Source: Calonectria ilicicola (taxonomy: Eukaryota > Ascomycota > Sordariomycetes > Hypocreales > Nectriaceae). Taken from it: a stretch of 64,000 bases of DNA. Below the pieces are notes generated by a model, which was not told where the DNA came from, made no database searches, and was given only the letters and a program-made list of their open reading frames with translations. The first letter of the stretch is position 1. Every line of letters begins with the position of its first letter. The position numbers were made by a program, and so were the translations under genes. The DNA lies in the NCBI GenBank assembly GCA_020809705.1, contig CP085834.1, positions 1,054,001 through 1,118,000 on the forward strand. The letters are read 5' to 3'. This document shows positions 33,401-48,701 of this stretch, in pieces.

Positions 33401-33792
33401 TATAACGGTCTGGTCAATTCCCAACTTAATAAACCAATCAAAATGAAGGATTTATTATTAATAAAATAATTAAATATATTATAATAAAATAAAATAATAA
33501 AAGTATTACATTAGGTAATAGTCAATTATAATTAAAATAACTAAATTATATTAAAAGCTAATTAATTTTATTCTTTATAGTAAGATCTAATCTATTTATA
33601 TACTACTATCCTATTTTAATATATATAATACACTTAGTATGCTAGGTGTAATACCTTTTGCACTTATTGCAATAGTCGCTTTAATTATTTTTTATTTAAT
33701 TAGTCGGATGTAATTATAGGATAGCTGGTTTCTTATAGGGTATAGCATTCTACTATCCTAGACTGCCCTAGATTTTGATATAAGTTATAATA
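33401..33792 (-). repeat. Gypsy 1 left LTR (3' LTR)
   Basis: It begins TATAACGGTCTGG (consensus TGTAACGG) and ends GTTATAATA (consensus GTCGTAACA). The outer part is little mutated and the inner part heavily mutated. Confidence 0.85.
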
Positions 33793-36589
33793 TAATATCT
33801 TCTTTTTATTGGTCTTATCCTTAAGGCTAGTATAATAGGTTGTAGTGGTTTTTTATATATATTATCTAAACTTAGATTTATAATTATTTTATTATATTAA
33901 TATTATATTTAATAAGATAGTAAAAGCATCTTTTATTTATAAGAATTACAAAATTAAAAGTCTTATTAATTATATTAATCTTTTTAAAATATCTATTATA
34001 ACTTGTATATACTATATAAATATTAGCCTTTCTTATATAGTAGATAAAGATTTAACTTATTATTCTAAGTATATCTAAAGTTATAAAAATTATAATTGTA
34101 TAAGTGTGGAGAGTATAGCTTATATATATTTTTATTATTCCTTATTTAGCTAGCTTAATATATTAATAATAATAATTCTCTATATTATTAAAGAAAAAAA
34201 AGTTATATTAATAATATTTAAAAATATAAAATAAATTAAATTTATTATATATTTCTTTAAAAACTTCTTAAAAGATCATTTTAAAAACCTAATCTCAAAT
34301 AATAATAACATTTACCAAATTAAAACACCTAAAAAAATTAAAAGATAATCTAAAAGAACAAGATACTAGAACAGCAGAGGCAATAGAGGCTAAGATTGTA
34401 GTAGAGGAAGGCCCTCTTTCAAAGATAGTATTAATACTATATATTATTAATATTAATCCTTCTTTCTTATTTATTAAAGGAATACTTTTAATATCTTTAA
34501 ATAATATATAAGGTATTTGGTAGATTCCTAAATTATTTTTTTATAATTTTTCTATTTAATTTCAAATTTTTTATCTTCTTTTCTTCTTTATAGGATTTTT
34601 TCAATTTCCTACTAATCTTCTAGATTTTCTATTTATAATTTATATTTAGGTCTTATATTTACTTAGATACTATTATTAGGTTTTAGTAATAAGATATAGA
34701 AGATAGGGTGAACCTTAATATTATTTAAAAGGTTAAGCTTATAGTTATTTTTTAATATTTTTCTTTTAATTAAGTATAATCCAATCTATATAAAGTTAAT
34801 TTTTTTATTTTATCTTTTTATTATAAGATTTTTTATTATTAAGTAAACTATATCTCTCTTCAAGAAGGATAGTTCTTTTAGCCTTTTTAGATTATAATAT
34901 CTTTTTATTATATTATAAATAAACTTAAATTCTATCTTTATTTTTTTATATAATTTTCTTAGATTATCTAACTTAATTATTACTTTTATTTAGATTATAT
35001 TTTCTAAAAAGGCTTAATAAATATCTAATATAAAGCTAAAATTGGCTTTTATTAATATTATTTTAATATTATAATTATAGAATATATTATATATTAATTA
35101 TATAATAAATAATTTTTTTATTTAATTAATTTACTTATAATTAATATAATATTATAAATATTACTTAATTTCTTAATTTTAGTATTTAATTTATCTATCT
35201 ATTTAGAGGTAGAAGGCTATACTTAGCTTATGATTTAACCCTATTAAGGATATTAGGCTTTACTAAAATTTAGATATAAATAGTTGTTCTCTATCTGAAA
35301 TAATTTTAGTTAATAGTTTATATATAGTGATTATATTTTAAAAGAAAAAATAAGTAAATTATTCTTTTTTTATTACTTTATTATAAGAGAAATAATATAT
35401 TACTTTTATAAAGTAATTAATAATAATAAAAATATTATTATAATATACTCTAATAGTAGGATCTATTAATAAAAGGAGGTTAATAATAAAATCTATTATA
35501 ATTAAATCCTATAATTATTATATAATAAAAGATAATTATAATAATCTATATAATTTATATCTTAGTTTTTTAAAGTATTAATATAGATTACATTCCTTAC
35601 ATACTTATTCAACTTTCTTTTTCATCTTACTAAAAGAAAATATCTATTTAACTTATTTAAGGGTTTTATTAATACCTTTATAATTATACAAAAGATATCT
35701 ATAAATATCCCTTATTAACTCTATTTAATATTCCTCTAGCACTTATAAATAATCTATTTTTCTTCTTCTAAAAGTGCTAGATTATATTCTTTAATTTTCC
35801 TTAATAATAGATTGCCTTATTCCACTTATTATATTAGTATTTCTATAGTAGTGGTTCTAATTGTATATAGTAATCCTTCTATTCTTATAATAATAATTAT
35901 TTTCTTTATTTCTATTATTATTCTACTAATTAGGGCTTATTCTAGTTCTCTATTAATATTATAAATTAATAATTTTTTCTATATTTTTAGTTTTTTTATA
36001 TTATAATTAGATTGATAGCTGATCATATTAGCATAACTATTTTTAGTTCCTTTAATATAAACAATTTGATAGTTGAATTCGGATAGGTATTCTGTATATT
36101 GTAATTACCTTCTACTAAGTTTTTAAGTGGTTATAAAATAGGTAATATTTTTATAGTTAGTATATATTATAATTTTATAATTACTTTTTAAAAGGTATTA
36201 TTAGAATTCTTTAAAAGTATTAATAATAATAAGAAATTCTTTATTATAAATAAAGTAATTTAGCTTAAGGCTATATAGCTTATATAAGTAGAATATTATA
36301 GGATATAGATTTTCTTATTTATCTTATTATCCAATCTAGGCCTCTAGGGCGAAGTCTAATGCATCGGTTTCTAGCTCTATAGGCTTATTAGGGTTGAATA
36401 TTATTAGGATAGGTTCTTTTAAAATAATATTTTTTATAACTTTAAATAATTATTATATTTTATTTTCCTATTAAAAGATAATTTCTTTCTTAATTAACTT
36501 TATTATATTTAAGATAATTTTACTAAATCCTTTAATAAATCTTTAGTAATAGTTAATAAATCTAAGGAAGGTTTATATTTCCTTTATAT

Positions 36590-37145
36590 TAATAGGTTCC
36601 TTTTAATCTTTTATTATAATGACTTTTTTAGATCTATATGAATTTTGTTAGGGCTAATAATATATCCTAGAAATTCTACTTCTTAAGTATGGAACTTACT
36701 TTTTTTAATTTAATTAGGAGTTTGATATCTTGAAGGGCTTTTAAGATCTTATAAATATATTCTTTATATTTTTCTTTATTTTTGAAGAAAATAAGAATAT
36801 TATTTAAGTAGTAAATAATAAAGATATTTAAGTATTCTTATAATATATTAATTATTATTTATTAAAATAATATTAATATATTTATAAATCCAAAAGGTAT
36901 AATTAAATATTTAAACAATCTAAACTTTATTTAGAAAGTAGTTTTCTATTTATATCCTTCTTTAATATAAATAAGATTATATATTTCTTTAAGATCTAAT
37001 ATAATAAAGATATTAACTTTATAAAAGTAATCCTTTATTTTATTAATTAATAGTAATAGAATATAATCTTTAATAGTAATATTATTAAGTTATTAATAGT
37101 CTATAATAAGATATAGCTTCCTGTTTTTCTTAAATACAAATATAA
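36590..37145 (-). pseudogene. RIP-degraded Gypsy 1 reverse transcriptase
   Basis: Several RT landmarks can still be read on the minus strand with D-to-N, V-to-I and W-to-stop changes, all expected from G-to-A mutation. Stops are frequent. Confidence 0.75.
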
Positions 37146-39905
37146 TAAAGTAATTAGCTTTAAAGTTTAAAATATAGATATATCCTTTTTTAAGTATATC
37201 TTAGATATATTCCTTTAAGGTATTAAGCTTAATTTAATTAAGATTATAAATAGGATAAAATTGGGTATTAGATTTATCTTTAAGGATAATTTTATAATCC
37301 CACTAGTTATACTTAGGTAATCTAGTGTTTAGTTCTTTTATAAAGAGCTTTTTATAGATTTAGTATTATAGAAGTATATTATATAATTTATTTATTTTTA
37401 TTTTAATTTTTATTTCTTTAAGGCTTTTATTAATTTATTAGAATTATATTTTAAAGTAAATAATTATTTATTATCTTTATCTTTTTTAATTATTCTTATA
37501 TTTATATTTTATTTTTTAAGTAATAAAGATTCTCCTTTACTTATATTTTTTACTTAATTAAAACTAGAAATTCAAGATCTTTTATTATATTTTATAGAAA
37601 TATTACTAGCTATATTATATTCCTTAGATATTTGTACCTAGCTAGTATACCAGCAGATATTAGGATTGTATTAGTATAACTATAAATACCCTAAAACTAG
37701 GTTATATTATCTAATATTAATAATATTAAAGGTTATTCCTTAATTCCTTCCTTTAATAAAGACTTTTAAATAATCAATCTTCTTATTTATAATATTATTA
37801 TTATATTTAAAGGGTATCTTTTTTATATTAATAATTTTATATAGATTGACTTTTGTTATCTATAGTAGTTAAAGTTTATTAATTACTTAAGAATTTATAT
37901 AATTTTACTTAATTCCACTATCTACCATAATATTATATTACTTCCCTTTAATTCTTACTTTTATTTCTAATTATTATTAGGATTACTCTTTTATTATAAA
38001 ATATAAAGCTTTTTTAAGAAGTTCTTTTAGTAATTTTAAAGATTATTACCTTAGCCACTTCTATTACTCTTTTATAAAGAGCTTTATTTATTTTTTAATT
38101 TTATTTAATATTAGGCTATTACTTTATCTATTATATAGATATTATATTTAAAGTTTTAATATTTATTTTAAAGTAGCTTATTATAATTAGAGAACTTAAG
38201 CTTACTTAATTTTAATATAATAAATTAATAATAAAAATTTCTTCCTATTACTTTATATTAATTAAAATATCTCCTATAAGCACAATAAATAACTATATCT
38301 TCTACCCTAATAAAAAAGTATATTATATATTATTTTTATTTTATATATTAAAGGTAATTATAATTATAATAGCTTACCTATAAGATATTCTTATATTCTT
38401 TATATATTATATTTAGTTTAAGATTATCCTCCTTATATTAGATAGATTAAAGGTTACAGTTTTCTAATTATTATTTACTTTATATAAATAGAAAGACTTT
38501 ATCTCCATCCTATAAAGGTTCTCTAACTTATTAGGCCATTCTTTTAATACTAATTATCTATTTTCTATTTCTATTTTTATTATAAGTACAAGTATTCTAT
38601 TATATTAATGCTTTATTAGTATATATATTTAGAATAAATATAAGGATTTCTATCTTCTTGACTTATTCTAACTATTTATAAGGAAGGTAGGACTAGCCTT
38701 TTTATTAAATTAATTATACTTTTTAAATAGCTTTATTAATTTTTTATTATAAAATAAGTTTTATCTTATATAATTTATAGTTTTTTATATATTGCTTAAC
38801 TATAGTGATTAGTTTATATTTCTTAATAATAGCAAGAATAACTTTTCCTATAATCTCCTTTTTTCCTTCTAGTACTAGGGTCTATTAAGTTTTTATAGTA
38901 TTAAGTTATTTCTATCCTTCTAATATAAATTTAAACTAATTTCCTATTTTCAAGAAACAATATTTAAAGAATTTATATCCTTTCTTTTTATAATTAAAAT
39001 AAATAATCTTACTTTTATTATATCCTTAGGTAGCACTAAGTTCTATTAGTCCTAAATAAGTCCTATATATAATATTTTATTACTTATTTTAGGTTTTTTC
39101 TTTATTTAGGATATATAGGTTTTTGTTATTTTAGATATATTTTTTATATTAATTAAATTATCTTTTGTTAATCTTAATAGTACTTTTAATATATTTTAAG
39201 AGTTTCTTTAGTTAATCTTCTTTATAGATTTTATCCTTAACTTCGCTCTTTAGGCCTTTATAATAAAGTTCTATTAATATATTATTATCCTAGGCTATTT
39301 ATATTATAATTCTTTTAAACTTAATTAAATACTAGCTATAAGATTTTATTTATTTAAATTTATATAATTAATTTATAACTTATTATTTTATATTAATTAT
39401 ATTAAAATTATCTTTAATAATAATTTTAAAATATTCCTAATCTCTAAAAATCTCTTAAATCTCTTCATTTTAATTAATATTATTCTTATTTTCTAAATAA
39501 TCTCTTATAATAAATTCAAACTATACTCCTATATTTCCTTAAAGAAGGATTTTAATATATAATACTTAAACTTTAAGAATTACCAATTAGATTAAGAAGA
39601 AGCAAAAGTATCCTTTTATTTAAGTAAAAAGGGGATTACATTGGCAGCCTTTCCTAGAAAGGGCTTTAGGACTAGGGGTCTTAGAATTTCACCAATATCT
39701 TTACCCTTATTTCCCTTAATTATAATAATTCTAGTTTTTTTTACTTTAAATTATACTTATATATTTATAAATTTCTTCTTAATTTATTATAGTTCTATAA
39801 TTAATTTAATATTATTAGAAGAAGTAATAATAATAAGGTTCTTTCTGGATATTATTATTACTTAATTATTAATATAGGTAATTAATTAAATAAGAGTTTT
39901 TAATA

Positions 39906-40297
39906 TATAATAATCTAATTAATTTTTAATTTAATAAATTAATTAAAATAAAAGATTTATTATTAATAAAATAATTAAATATATTATAATAAAATAAAAT
40001 AATAAAAATATTATATTAAATAATAATTAATTATAATTAAAGTAATTAAATTATATTAAAAGCTAATCAATTCTATTCCTTACAATAAGATCTAATCCAT
40101 CTATATACTACTATCCTATTCTAATACATATAATACACTTAATACACTAAATACAATACCTTTCACACTTATCGCAATAGTCGCCCTGATCGCTCCTTAT
40201 TTGATTGGTTGGATGTAACTATAGGGTAGCTGGTTTTTTATAGGGTATGGCATTCTGCCATCCTAGACTGCCCTGGGTTTTGATATGGGTCGTAACA
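39906..40297 (-). repeat. Gypsy 1 right LTR (5' LTR)
   Basis: It matches 33401-33792 over 392 bp. Its inner start TATAATAATCT is mutated, while the outer end, with CTGCCCTGGGTTTTGATATG and CGTAACA, is preserved. Confidence 0.85.
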
Positions 40298-41812
40298 CTT
40301 GTATTTAATTAGGAGTCTATACTTATCTATTTTATAGATAAATATCTATATATAGCTTAATATTTAATATCCTTTTACCTTTTTTTATAATATTTTAGTA
40401 AATAATTTTATATTTTTATAAAAGTTTATATAAACCTTTTATATTTAAATAAATTCTATTTTATAAAAATATTTTTTTAAATCTTATAAAATCTTTAATA
40501 ATTCTAAAAGATTATACTTATAAATTTTTAACTTAAATTTACTTCTAATATTTATTATACTATTAATTAATAACTTAACTTAAATAAGAATAAAATCATC
40601 AAGATTCTTAATCTAGTCTTAAATTGATTTTTAAGTTTAAATTGATATCTATTTTCTCCCACCCCCTTAGCTCTAGCAATAAAGAAATGGACTAAAAACA
40701 CTCTATCTTTAAGCATAATTACTAGAGGTATAACTAGAGATTCCTCTTCAATCCCTAATACTTTATAATCAATTTTATTAGCTTTATTTTCTTTCTTATA
40801 ATTACTATCTTGCTAATTATATTCTTATTCTAAGGCATTTTGGTTAGGTGATTTAAATATAGGCTTCTTCTCTTTTAAAGTAATTTAATAATTCCTTTGA
40901 TTTTTAGGTATTAAAATCTCTTTAATTAGCTTATTTATTTTATTAATAAGGTTATTTAGGGTTGGTTTTTTATTAAAAGTAATATTTTTATTAAAGATTA
41001 TATTTTATATAATTATTACTAATTTTTTATAAAAAATTTAAATTTTAAAAATATTTATTAAATTATATCTAATAAAGTAACTAATATATATATATAGATT
41101 TAATTTCTATAATTTATCTTTCTTTAATTATATATTTATAATTATTATATAAGCTCTATATCTATATACCTTAAGATATATAAGATATAGTTTTATCTTA
41201 TAAAATAGTTTATATAGGCTTTTTCAATTATTTTACTCTCTTAAAGTTCTATTTTTAAAATAAATAGCTATAGAGATGATTTCTTGCTATAGTTTATAGG
41301 GCAGTCTTGCTACTATTTGCATTATTTATGCCTTTTCTATTATAGCACCTTTTAAGTGCTTAGTATCTTTATTTTATACTTATATATTTAGTGCTAATAG
41401 GTAAGCTCTTATTCCTTTTTAAGTTATCTAATGTTTGGTTTTACTTCTAAAGAGCTTATTATCTAATTATATAAATTGAATTAGATATTTATAGTTTTGA
41501 GTTATCTAAATATGAAGATCTTATAATACTATTATTATATTATTAAGTTTATATATCTTTATAAAGAACACTTATATTATTCCAGTCTAGCTATTAATAA
41601 TAAATATAGCTCTAAGATAGTCTTGGTAATCTTCCTTAATATTGATCTAGTTAACCTATAGCTTATAGCTAGGTTAATTATAAGCTTGATTTAGTGGTCT
41701 TTATAATACTTATTAATGTATTTTTCCTTATATATAATGCTTATATTAGGTAGTACTTGGTCCTTTTAATTATATACTTAAAGAATTTATTTTTAATTTA
41801 GCTAGAGCTCTT

Positions 41813-42202
41813 TGTAACGGTCTGGTTAATTCCCAACTTAATAAACTAATCAAAATGAAGGATTTATTGTTAGCAGGATAGTTAAGTGCATTATAATAAA
41901 TAAAATAATAGAAGTATTATATTAAATAATAGTTAATTATAATTAAGGTAATTAAGTTATATTAAAAGTTAATTAATTCTATTTCTTATAGTAAGATCTA
42001 ATCTATCTATATATTATTATCCTATTTTAATATATATAATATACTTAATATACTAAGTATAATACCTTTTACACTTATTATAATAATTACCCTTATTACT
42101 CCTTATTTAATTGGTTATATATAATTATAGGGTAGCTGATTTCTTATAGAATATAGCATTCTACTACCCTAAATCGCCCTAGGTATAATATAAGTTATAA
42201 TA
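41813..42202 (-). repeat. Gypsy 2 left LTR (3' LTR)
   Basis: It begins TGTAACGGTCTGGTTAATTC, nearly unmutated, and ends in the mutated form AAGTTATAATA. Confidence 0.85.
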
Positions 42203-44969
42203 TAATATCTCCTCTTTATTGATCTTATCCTTAAGGCCAATATAATAGGTTATAATGGTTTTTTTCATGTATATTATCTAAATTTAAACTTATAATTATT
42301 TTATTATATTAATATTATATTAAGTAAAATAATAAAAGTATCTTTTATTTATAAAAATCATAAAATCAAAGGTTTTATTAATTATATTAATCTTTTTAAA
42401 ATACTTATTATAATTTATATATACTATATAAATACTAGCCTTTCCTATATAATAGGTAAAGGTTTAACTTATTATTTCAAGTATATCTAGAGTTATAAAA
42501 GTTATAATTATATAGGTGTGAAGAGTGTAGCTTATATATATTTTTTATTATTCCTTATCTGGCTAGCTTAGTGTGCTAATAGTAGTAGTTTTTTATATTA
42601 TTAAAAAAAGAAAAAGTTATATTAATAATATTTAAAAATATAAAGTAAGTTAAATTTATTATATATTTCTTTAAAAACTTTTTAAAAGATTATTTTAAAG
42701 ATCTAATTTTAAATAATAATAATATTTATTAAATTAAAGTATTTAAAGAAATTAAAAGATAATCTAGAAGAGTAAGATACTAGAGTAATAGAGATAGTAA
42801 AGGCTAAGATTATAGTAGAAGAAGATCCTTTTTAGAGGTAATATTAATATTATACCTTACTAATATTAATCTCTTTTTTTGCTTGTTGGAGGAATATTTT
42901 TAGTATTTTTAAATAATATATAAGGTATTTAATAGGTTTTTAGGTTATTTTTTTATAGTTTTTTTATTTAATTTTAAATTTTTTATTTTTTTCTTTTTTA
43001 TAGGATTTTTTTAATTTTTTATTAATCTTCTAGATTTTCTATTTATAGTTTATAGTTAGGTTTTATATTGACTTGGATGCTATTATTAGGTTCTAGTAAT
43101 GAAATGTGAAAGATAAAATAAACTTTAATATTATCTAGGAGGTTGAGTTTATAGTTGTTTTTTAATATTTTTCTTTTAATAGGGTATAGTTTAATCTATA
43201 TGAAGTTAATTTTTTTGTTTTGTTTTTTTATTATAAGATTTTTTATTGTTAGGTAGACTATATCTCTTTTTAAGAAGGATAGTTTCTTTAACCTTTTTAA
43301 ATTATAATATCTTTTTATTATATTATAAATAAACTTAAATTCTATCTTTATTTCTTTATATAATTTTCTTAAATTATTTAACTTAATTATAATTTTTACT
43401 TAAATTATATTTTCTAAAGGGGCTTAGTAAGTATTTAATATAAAGCTAAAGTTAGCTTTTGCTAGTGTTATTTTAATACTATAATTATAGAATATGTTAT
43501 ATGCTAGCTATATAATAGATAATTTTTTTATTTAATTAGTTTACTTATAATTAATATAGTATTATAAATATTACTTAATTTCTTAGTTTTAGTATTTAGT
43601 TTATCTATTTATTTAGAGGTAGAAGGCTATACTTAGCTTATAATTTAACCTTATTAAGAATATTAGGCTTTATTAAAATTTAGATATAAATAGTTATTCT
43701 CTATCTAATATAATTTTAATTAGTAAATTATATATAATAACTATATATTAAAAGAAAAAGTAAATAAATTATTTTTCTTTTATTACTTTATTATAAGAAA
43801 AATAATATATTACTTTTATAAAGTGGTTAATAATAATAAAAATATTATTATAGTATACTCTTATAATAAGGTCAATTAATAAAAGGAGGTTAATAATAAA
43901 GTCTATTATAATTAAGTCCTATAGTTATTATATAATAAGGGATAATTATAATAATCTATATAATTTGTATCTTGGTTTTTTAGAGTGTTAATATAGGCTA
44001 TATTCTTTATATACTTGTTTAACTTTCTTTTTTATCTTATTAAAGGAAAATATCTATTTAATTTATTTAAAGGTTTTATTAATGCCTTTATAGCTATATA
44101 AAGGATATTTGTAAATATTCTTTATTAACTTTATTTAATATTCTTCTAGCACTTATAAATAATTTATTTTTTTTTTTAAAAATGCTAGATTGTATTCTTT
44201 GATTTTCCTTAATAATAGATTATCTTATTCTACTTATTATATTAGTATTTCTATAATAGTAGTTCTAGTTGTATATAGTAATCCTTCTACTCTTATAGTA
44301 GTGATTATTTTCTTTATTTTTATTATTATTCTATTAATTAAAGCTTATTTTAGTTCTCTATTAGTATTATAGATTAATAGTTTTTCTTATATTTTTAGTT
44401 TTTCTATATTATAGTTAGGTTAGTAGCTGATTGTATTAATGTGGCTGTTTTTGATTTCTTTAATATAGATAATTTAATAGTTAAATTTGGATAAATACTT
44501 TATATATTATAATTATCTTTTATTAAATTTTTAAATAATTATAAAGTAAATAATATTTTTATAATTAATATATATTATAATTTTATAATTACTTTTTAAA
44601 AGATATTATTAGAATTCTTTAAAAATATTAATAATAATAAGGAATTCTTTATTATAGATTAAATAGTTTAGCTTAGGGCTATATAGCTTATATAAGTAAA
44701 ATGCTATAGGATATAGATTTCCTTGTTCATCTTATTATCCAATCTAGGCCCCTAAGATAAAGTCCAATATATTAGTTTCTAGCTTTATAGGCTTATTAAG
44801 ATTAAATATTATAAGAATAGGTTCTTTTAAAATAATATTTTTTATAATTTTAAATAATTATTATATTTTATTTTTCTATTAAAAGATAATTTCTTTTTTA
44901 ATTAATTTTATTATATTTAAAGTAATTTTATTAAATCCCTTAATAAATCTTTAGTAATAATTAATAAAT

Positions 44970-45560
44970 CTAAGAAAGGCTTATACTTCCTTTATATTAA
45001 TAAATTCCTTCTAATCTTTTACTATAGTAACTTTCTTTAGGTCTATATGAATTTTACTAGAGCTAATAATATATCCTAGAAATTCTACTTCTTAAATATA
45101 GAACTTATTTTTTTTTAATTTAATTAGAAGTTTGGTATTTTAGAGGGCTTTTAAGATCTTATAAATATATTTTTTATATTTTTTTTATTTTTAAAAAAAA
45201 TAAAAATATTATTTAAGTAATAAATAATAAAAATATTTAAGTATTCTTATAATATATTAATTATTATTTATTAAAATAATATTAATATATTTATAAATTT
45301 AAAAGATATAATTAAGTATTTAAATAATCTAAACTTAATTTAGAAAGTAATTTTCTATTTATATCTTTCTTTAATATAAATAAGATTATATACTCCTTTA
45401 AGATCTAATATAATAAAAATATTAGCTTTATAAAGACAATCCTTTATTTTATTAATTAATAATAGTAGAATATAATCTTTAATAATAATATTATTAAGCT
45501 ATTAATAGTCTATAATAAGACATAGCTTCCTATTTTTCTTAGGCATAAATATAATAAGGT
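44970..45560 (-). pseudogene. RIP-degraded Gypsy 2 reverse transcriptase
   Basis: It is collinear with the Gypsy 1 RT and has the same D-to-N and W-to-stop changes. Minus-strand reading recovers the Y-IIDY and ILDL-YN landmarks. Confidence 0.7.
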
Positions 45561-48311
45561 AACTAGCTTTAGAATTTAAAATATAAATATATCTCTTTTT
45601 AAATATATCTTAAATATATTTTTTTAAAGTATTAAGCTTAATTTGGTTAAGATTATAAATAAAGTAAAATTAAGTATTAGATCTATCTTTAAGGATGATT
45701 TTATAATCCTACTAGCTAAATTTAAATAGTCTAATATCTAGCTCTTCTATAAAGAGCTTCTTATAGATTTGGTATTATAGAGATATATTATATAGTCTAT
45801 TTATTTTTACTTTAATCTTTATTTCTTTAAGACTTTTATTAATTTATTAAAATTATATTCTAAAATAAATAATTATTTATTATTTTTATTTTTTTTAATT
45901 ATTTTTATATTTATATTTTATTTTTTTAAATAATAAAGATTTTTCTTTATTTATATTTTTTATTTAATTAAAACTAAAAGTTTAAGATCTTTTATTATAT
46001 TTTATAAAAATATTACTAATTATATTATACTCCTTAGATATTTACATCTAGCTAGTATACTAGTAAATATTAAGATTATATTAGTATAATTATAGGTACC
46101 CTAAAACTAGATTATATTATCTAATATTAATAATATTAAAGATTATTTTTTAATTCTTTTCTTTAATAAAGACTTTTAAGTAATTAATTTTTTTATTTAT
46201 AATATTATTATTATAATTAAAAAGGATTTCTTTTATATTAATAATTTTATATAAATTAACTTTTATTATTTATAATAATTAAAATTTATTAATTATTTAA
46301 AGATTTATATAATTTTACTTAGCTCTACTATCTACTATAATATTATATTATTTCCCTTTAATCCTTACTTTTATTTTTAATTATTATTAAAATTACTTTT
46401 TAATTATAAAATATAAAGCTTTTTAAAAAATTCTTTTAATAACTTTAAAGATTATTACCTTAGTTGCTCTTACTACTCTTCTATAAGGAGCTCTATTTAT
46501 TTTTTAATTTTATTTAATATTAGGCTATTACTTTATTTATTATATAAATATTATATTTAAGGTTTTAGTATTTATTTTAAGGTAATTTATTATAATTAAA
46601 GAACTTAGGCTTATTTAGTTCTAATATAATAAACTAGTAGTAGGGGTTTTTTCTTATTATTTTATATTAATTAAAGTATTTTCTATAAATATAGTAAATA
46701 ATTATATCTTTTACTTTAATAAGGAAGTATATTATATATTATTTTTACTTTATATATTAAAAGTAATTGTAATTATAATAGTTTATTTATAAGATATTTT
46801 TATATTCTTTATATATTATATTTAATTTAAGATTATTCTCCTTATATTAGATAGATTGAGGGTTATAGTTTTCTAGTTATTATTTACTTTATATAAGTAA
46901 GAAGACTTTATCTCTATTTTATAAAGGTTTCTTGATTTATTAAGTTATTCTTTTAATACTAATTATTTATTTTTTATTTTTATTTTTATTATAAGTATAA
47001 GTATCCTACTATATTAATACTTTATTAATATATATATCTAGAATAGATATAAAGATTCCTATCTTCTTAGTTTATTTTAACTATTTATAAGAAAGATAGG
47101 ATTAGTTTTTTTATTAGGTTAATTATACTTTTTAAATAGTTTTATTAATTTTTTATTATAAAGTAAGTTTTATCTTATATAATTTATAGTTTTTTATATA
47201 TTATTTAACTATAGTAGTTGATTTATATTTCTTAATAATAATAAAAATAATTTTTCTTATAATATTCTCTTTTCCTTCTAGTATTAAGGTCTATTAAGTT
47301 TTTATAGTATTAAGTTATTTCTATCCTTTTAATATAGGTTTAAACTAGTTTCTTGTTTTTAAGGAATAGCATTTGAAGGATTTATATCTTTTTTTCTATA
47401 ATTAAAGTAGATAATCTTACTTTTATTATATCTTTAGGTAGTACTAAGTTCTATTAATCCTAAATAAGTCCTATATATAGTACTTTATTACTTATTTTAG
47501 GTTTTTTTTTATTTAGGATATATAGATTTTTATTATTTTAGATATATTTTTTATATTAATTAAATTATTTTTTATTAATTTTAATAATACTTTTAATATA
47601 CTCTAAGAGTTTTTCTAACTAATTTTTTTATAGATTTTATTCTTAATTTTATTTTTTAAGCTTTTATAATAAAGTTTTATTAATATATTATTATTTTAAG
47701 CTATTTATATTATAATCCTTTTAAATTTAATTAAATATTAATTATAAGATTTTATTTATTTAAATTTATATAATTAATTTATAATTTATTATTTTATATT
47801 AATTATATTAAAATTATCTTTAATAATAATTTTAAAATATTCTTAATCTTTAAAGATCTCTTAAATCTTTTTATTTTAATTAATATTATTCTTATTTTCT
47901 AAATAATCTCTTATAATAAGTTCAAATTATACTCCTATATTTTTTTAAAGAAGGGTTTTAGTATATAATACTTAAGCTTTAGAGATTACAAGTTATATTA
48001 AAAAAAACAAAAATATCCCTTTATTTAGATAAGGAAGGGGACTATATTGGTAGCTTTTCCTAGGAAGGGCTCTAGAACCAAGGGTCTTAGAATTTTATTA
48101 ATATTTTTACCTTTATTTTCTTTAATTATAGTAATTCTAGCTTTTTTTACTTTAAATTATACTTATATATTTATAAGTTTTTTCTTAATTTACTATAGTT
48201 CTATAATTAATTTAATATTATTAAAAAAAGTAATAATAATAAGGTTCTTTCTGGATATTATTATTACTTAATTATTAATATAAATAATTAATTAAATAAA
48301 AGCTTTTAATA

Positions 48312-48701
48312 TATAATAATTTAATTAATTCTTAATTTAATAAATTAATTAAAATAAAAAGTTTATTATTAATAAAATAATTAGGTATATTATAGTAAAT
48401 AAAGTAATAAAAATATTATATTAAATAATAATCAATTATAATTAAAATAACTAAGTTATATTAAAAATTAATTAATTCTATTCCTTATAGTAGGATCTAA
48501 TCTATCTATATACTATTATCCTATTTTAATATATATAGTACACTTAGTGCACTAGGTACAATACCTTTTACATTTATTATGACAATTACCCTTATTACTC
48601 CTTATTTGATTGGTTGTATGTAACTATAGGGTAGCTGGTTTCTTACAAGGTGTGGCATTCTGCCACCCTAGACCGCCCTGGGTATGACATGGGTTGTAAC
48701 A
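48312..48701 (-). repeat. Gypsy 2 right LTR (5' LTR)
   Basis: The inner start is mutated (TATAATAATTT). The outer end, with ACCGCCCTGGGTATGACATG and GTTGTAACA, is preserved. Confidence 0.85.

Larger units (their letters stand above)
33401..40297 (-). mobile_element. Gypsy 1 LTR retrotransposon, RIP-mutated
   Basis: The element is 6897 bp with two 392-bp LTRs (33401-33792 and 39906-40297). The target duplication is CTTAT/CTTGT, differing by one G/A change. It lies inside Copia 1, and the host sequence on both sides rejoins in register with Copia 2. The coding strand is minus. The reverse transcriptase is at about 36590-37145: reverse-complement reading gives VFKKNRKLYLIIDY, NIFIILDLKEIYNLIYI and IYYLNNILI, RIP forms of VPKKDGKLRLVVDY, the KLDLRGAYN segment and the YLDDIL box. 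Gag lies towards 39.6 kb. No intact frame survives. Confidence 0.85.
41813..48701 (-). mobile_element. Gypsy 2 LTR retrotransposon, RIP-mutated, same family as Gypsy 1
   Basis: The element is 6889 bp with 390-bp LTRs (41813-42202 and 48312-48701) and a perfect target duplication CTCTT (41808-41812 and 48702-48706). It lies in Copia 1, about 1.5 kb of Copia sequence after Gypsy 1, in the same orientation. It is collinear with Gypsy 1 over its whole length. Reverse-transcriptase remnants lie at about 44970-45560 on the minus strand (reading KKNRKLCLIIDY and KANIFIILDLKGVYN). No frame is intact. Confidence 0.87.

Noticed and set aside
39641..39865. Open frames at 39641-39865 and 48047-48271 encoding similar hydrophobic peptides
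   Set aside because: They are antisense readings of the same gag region in Gypsy 1 and Gypsy 2. Their similarity reflects element homology, and A/T-rich antisense always looks hydrophobic.
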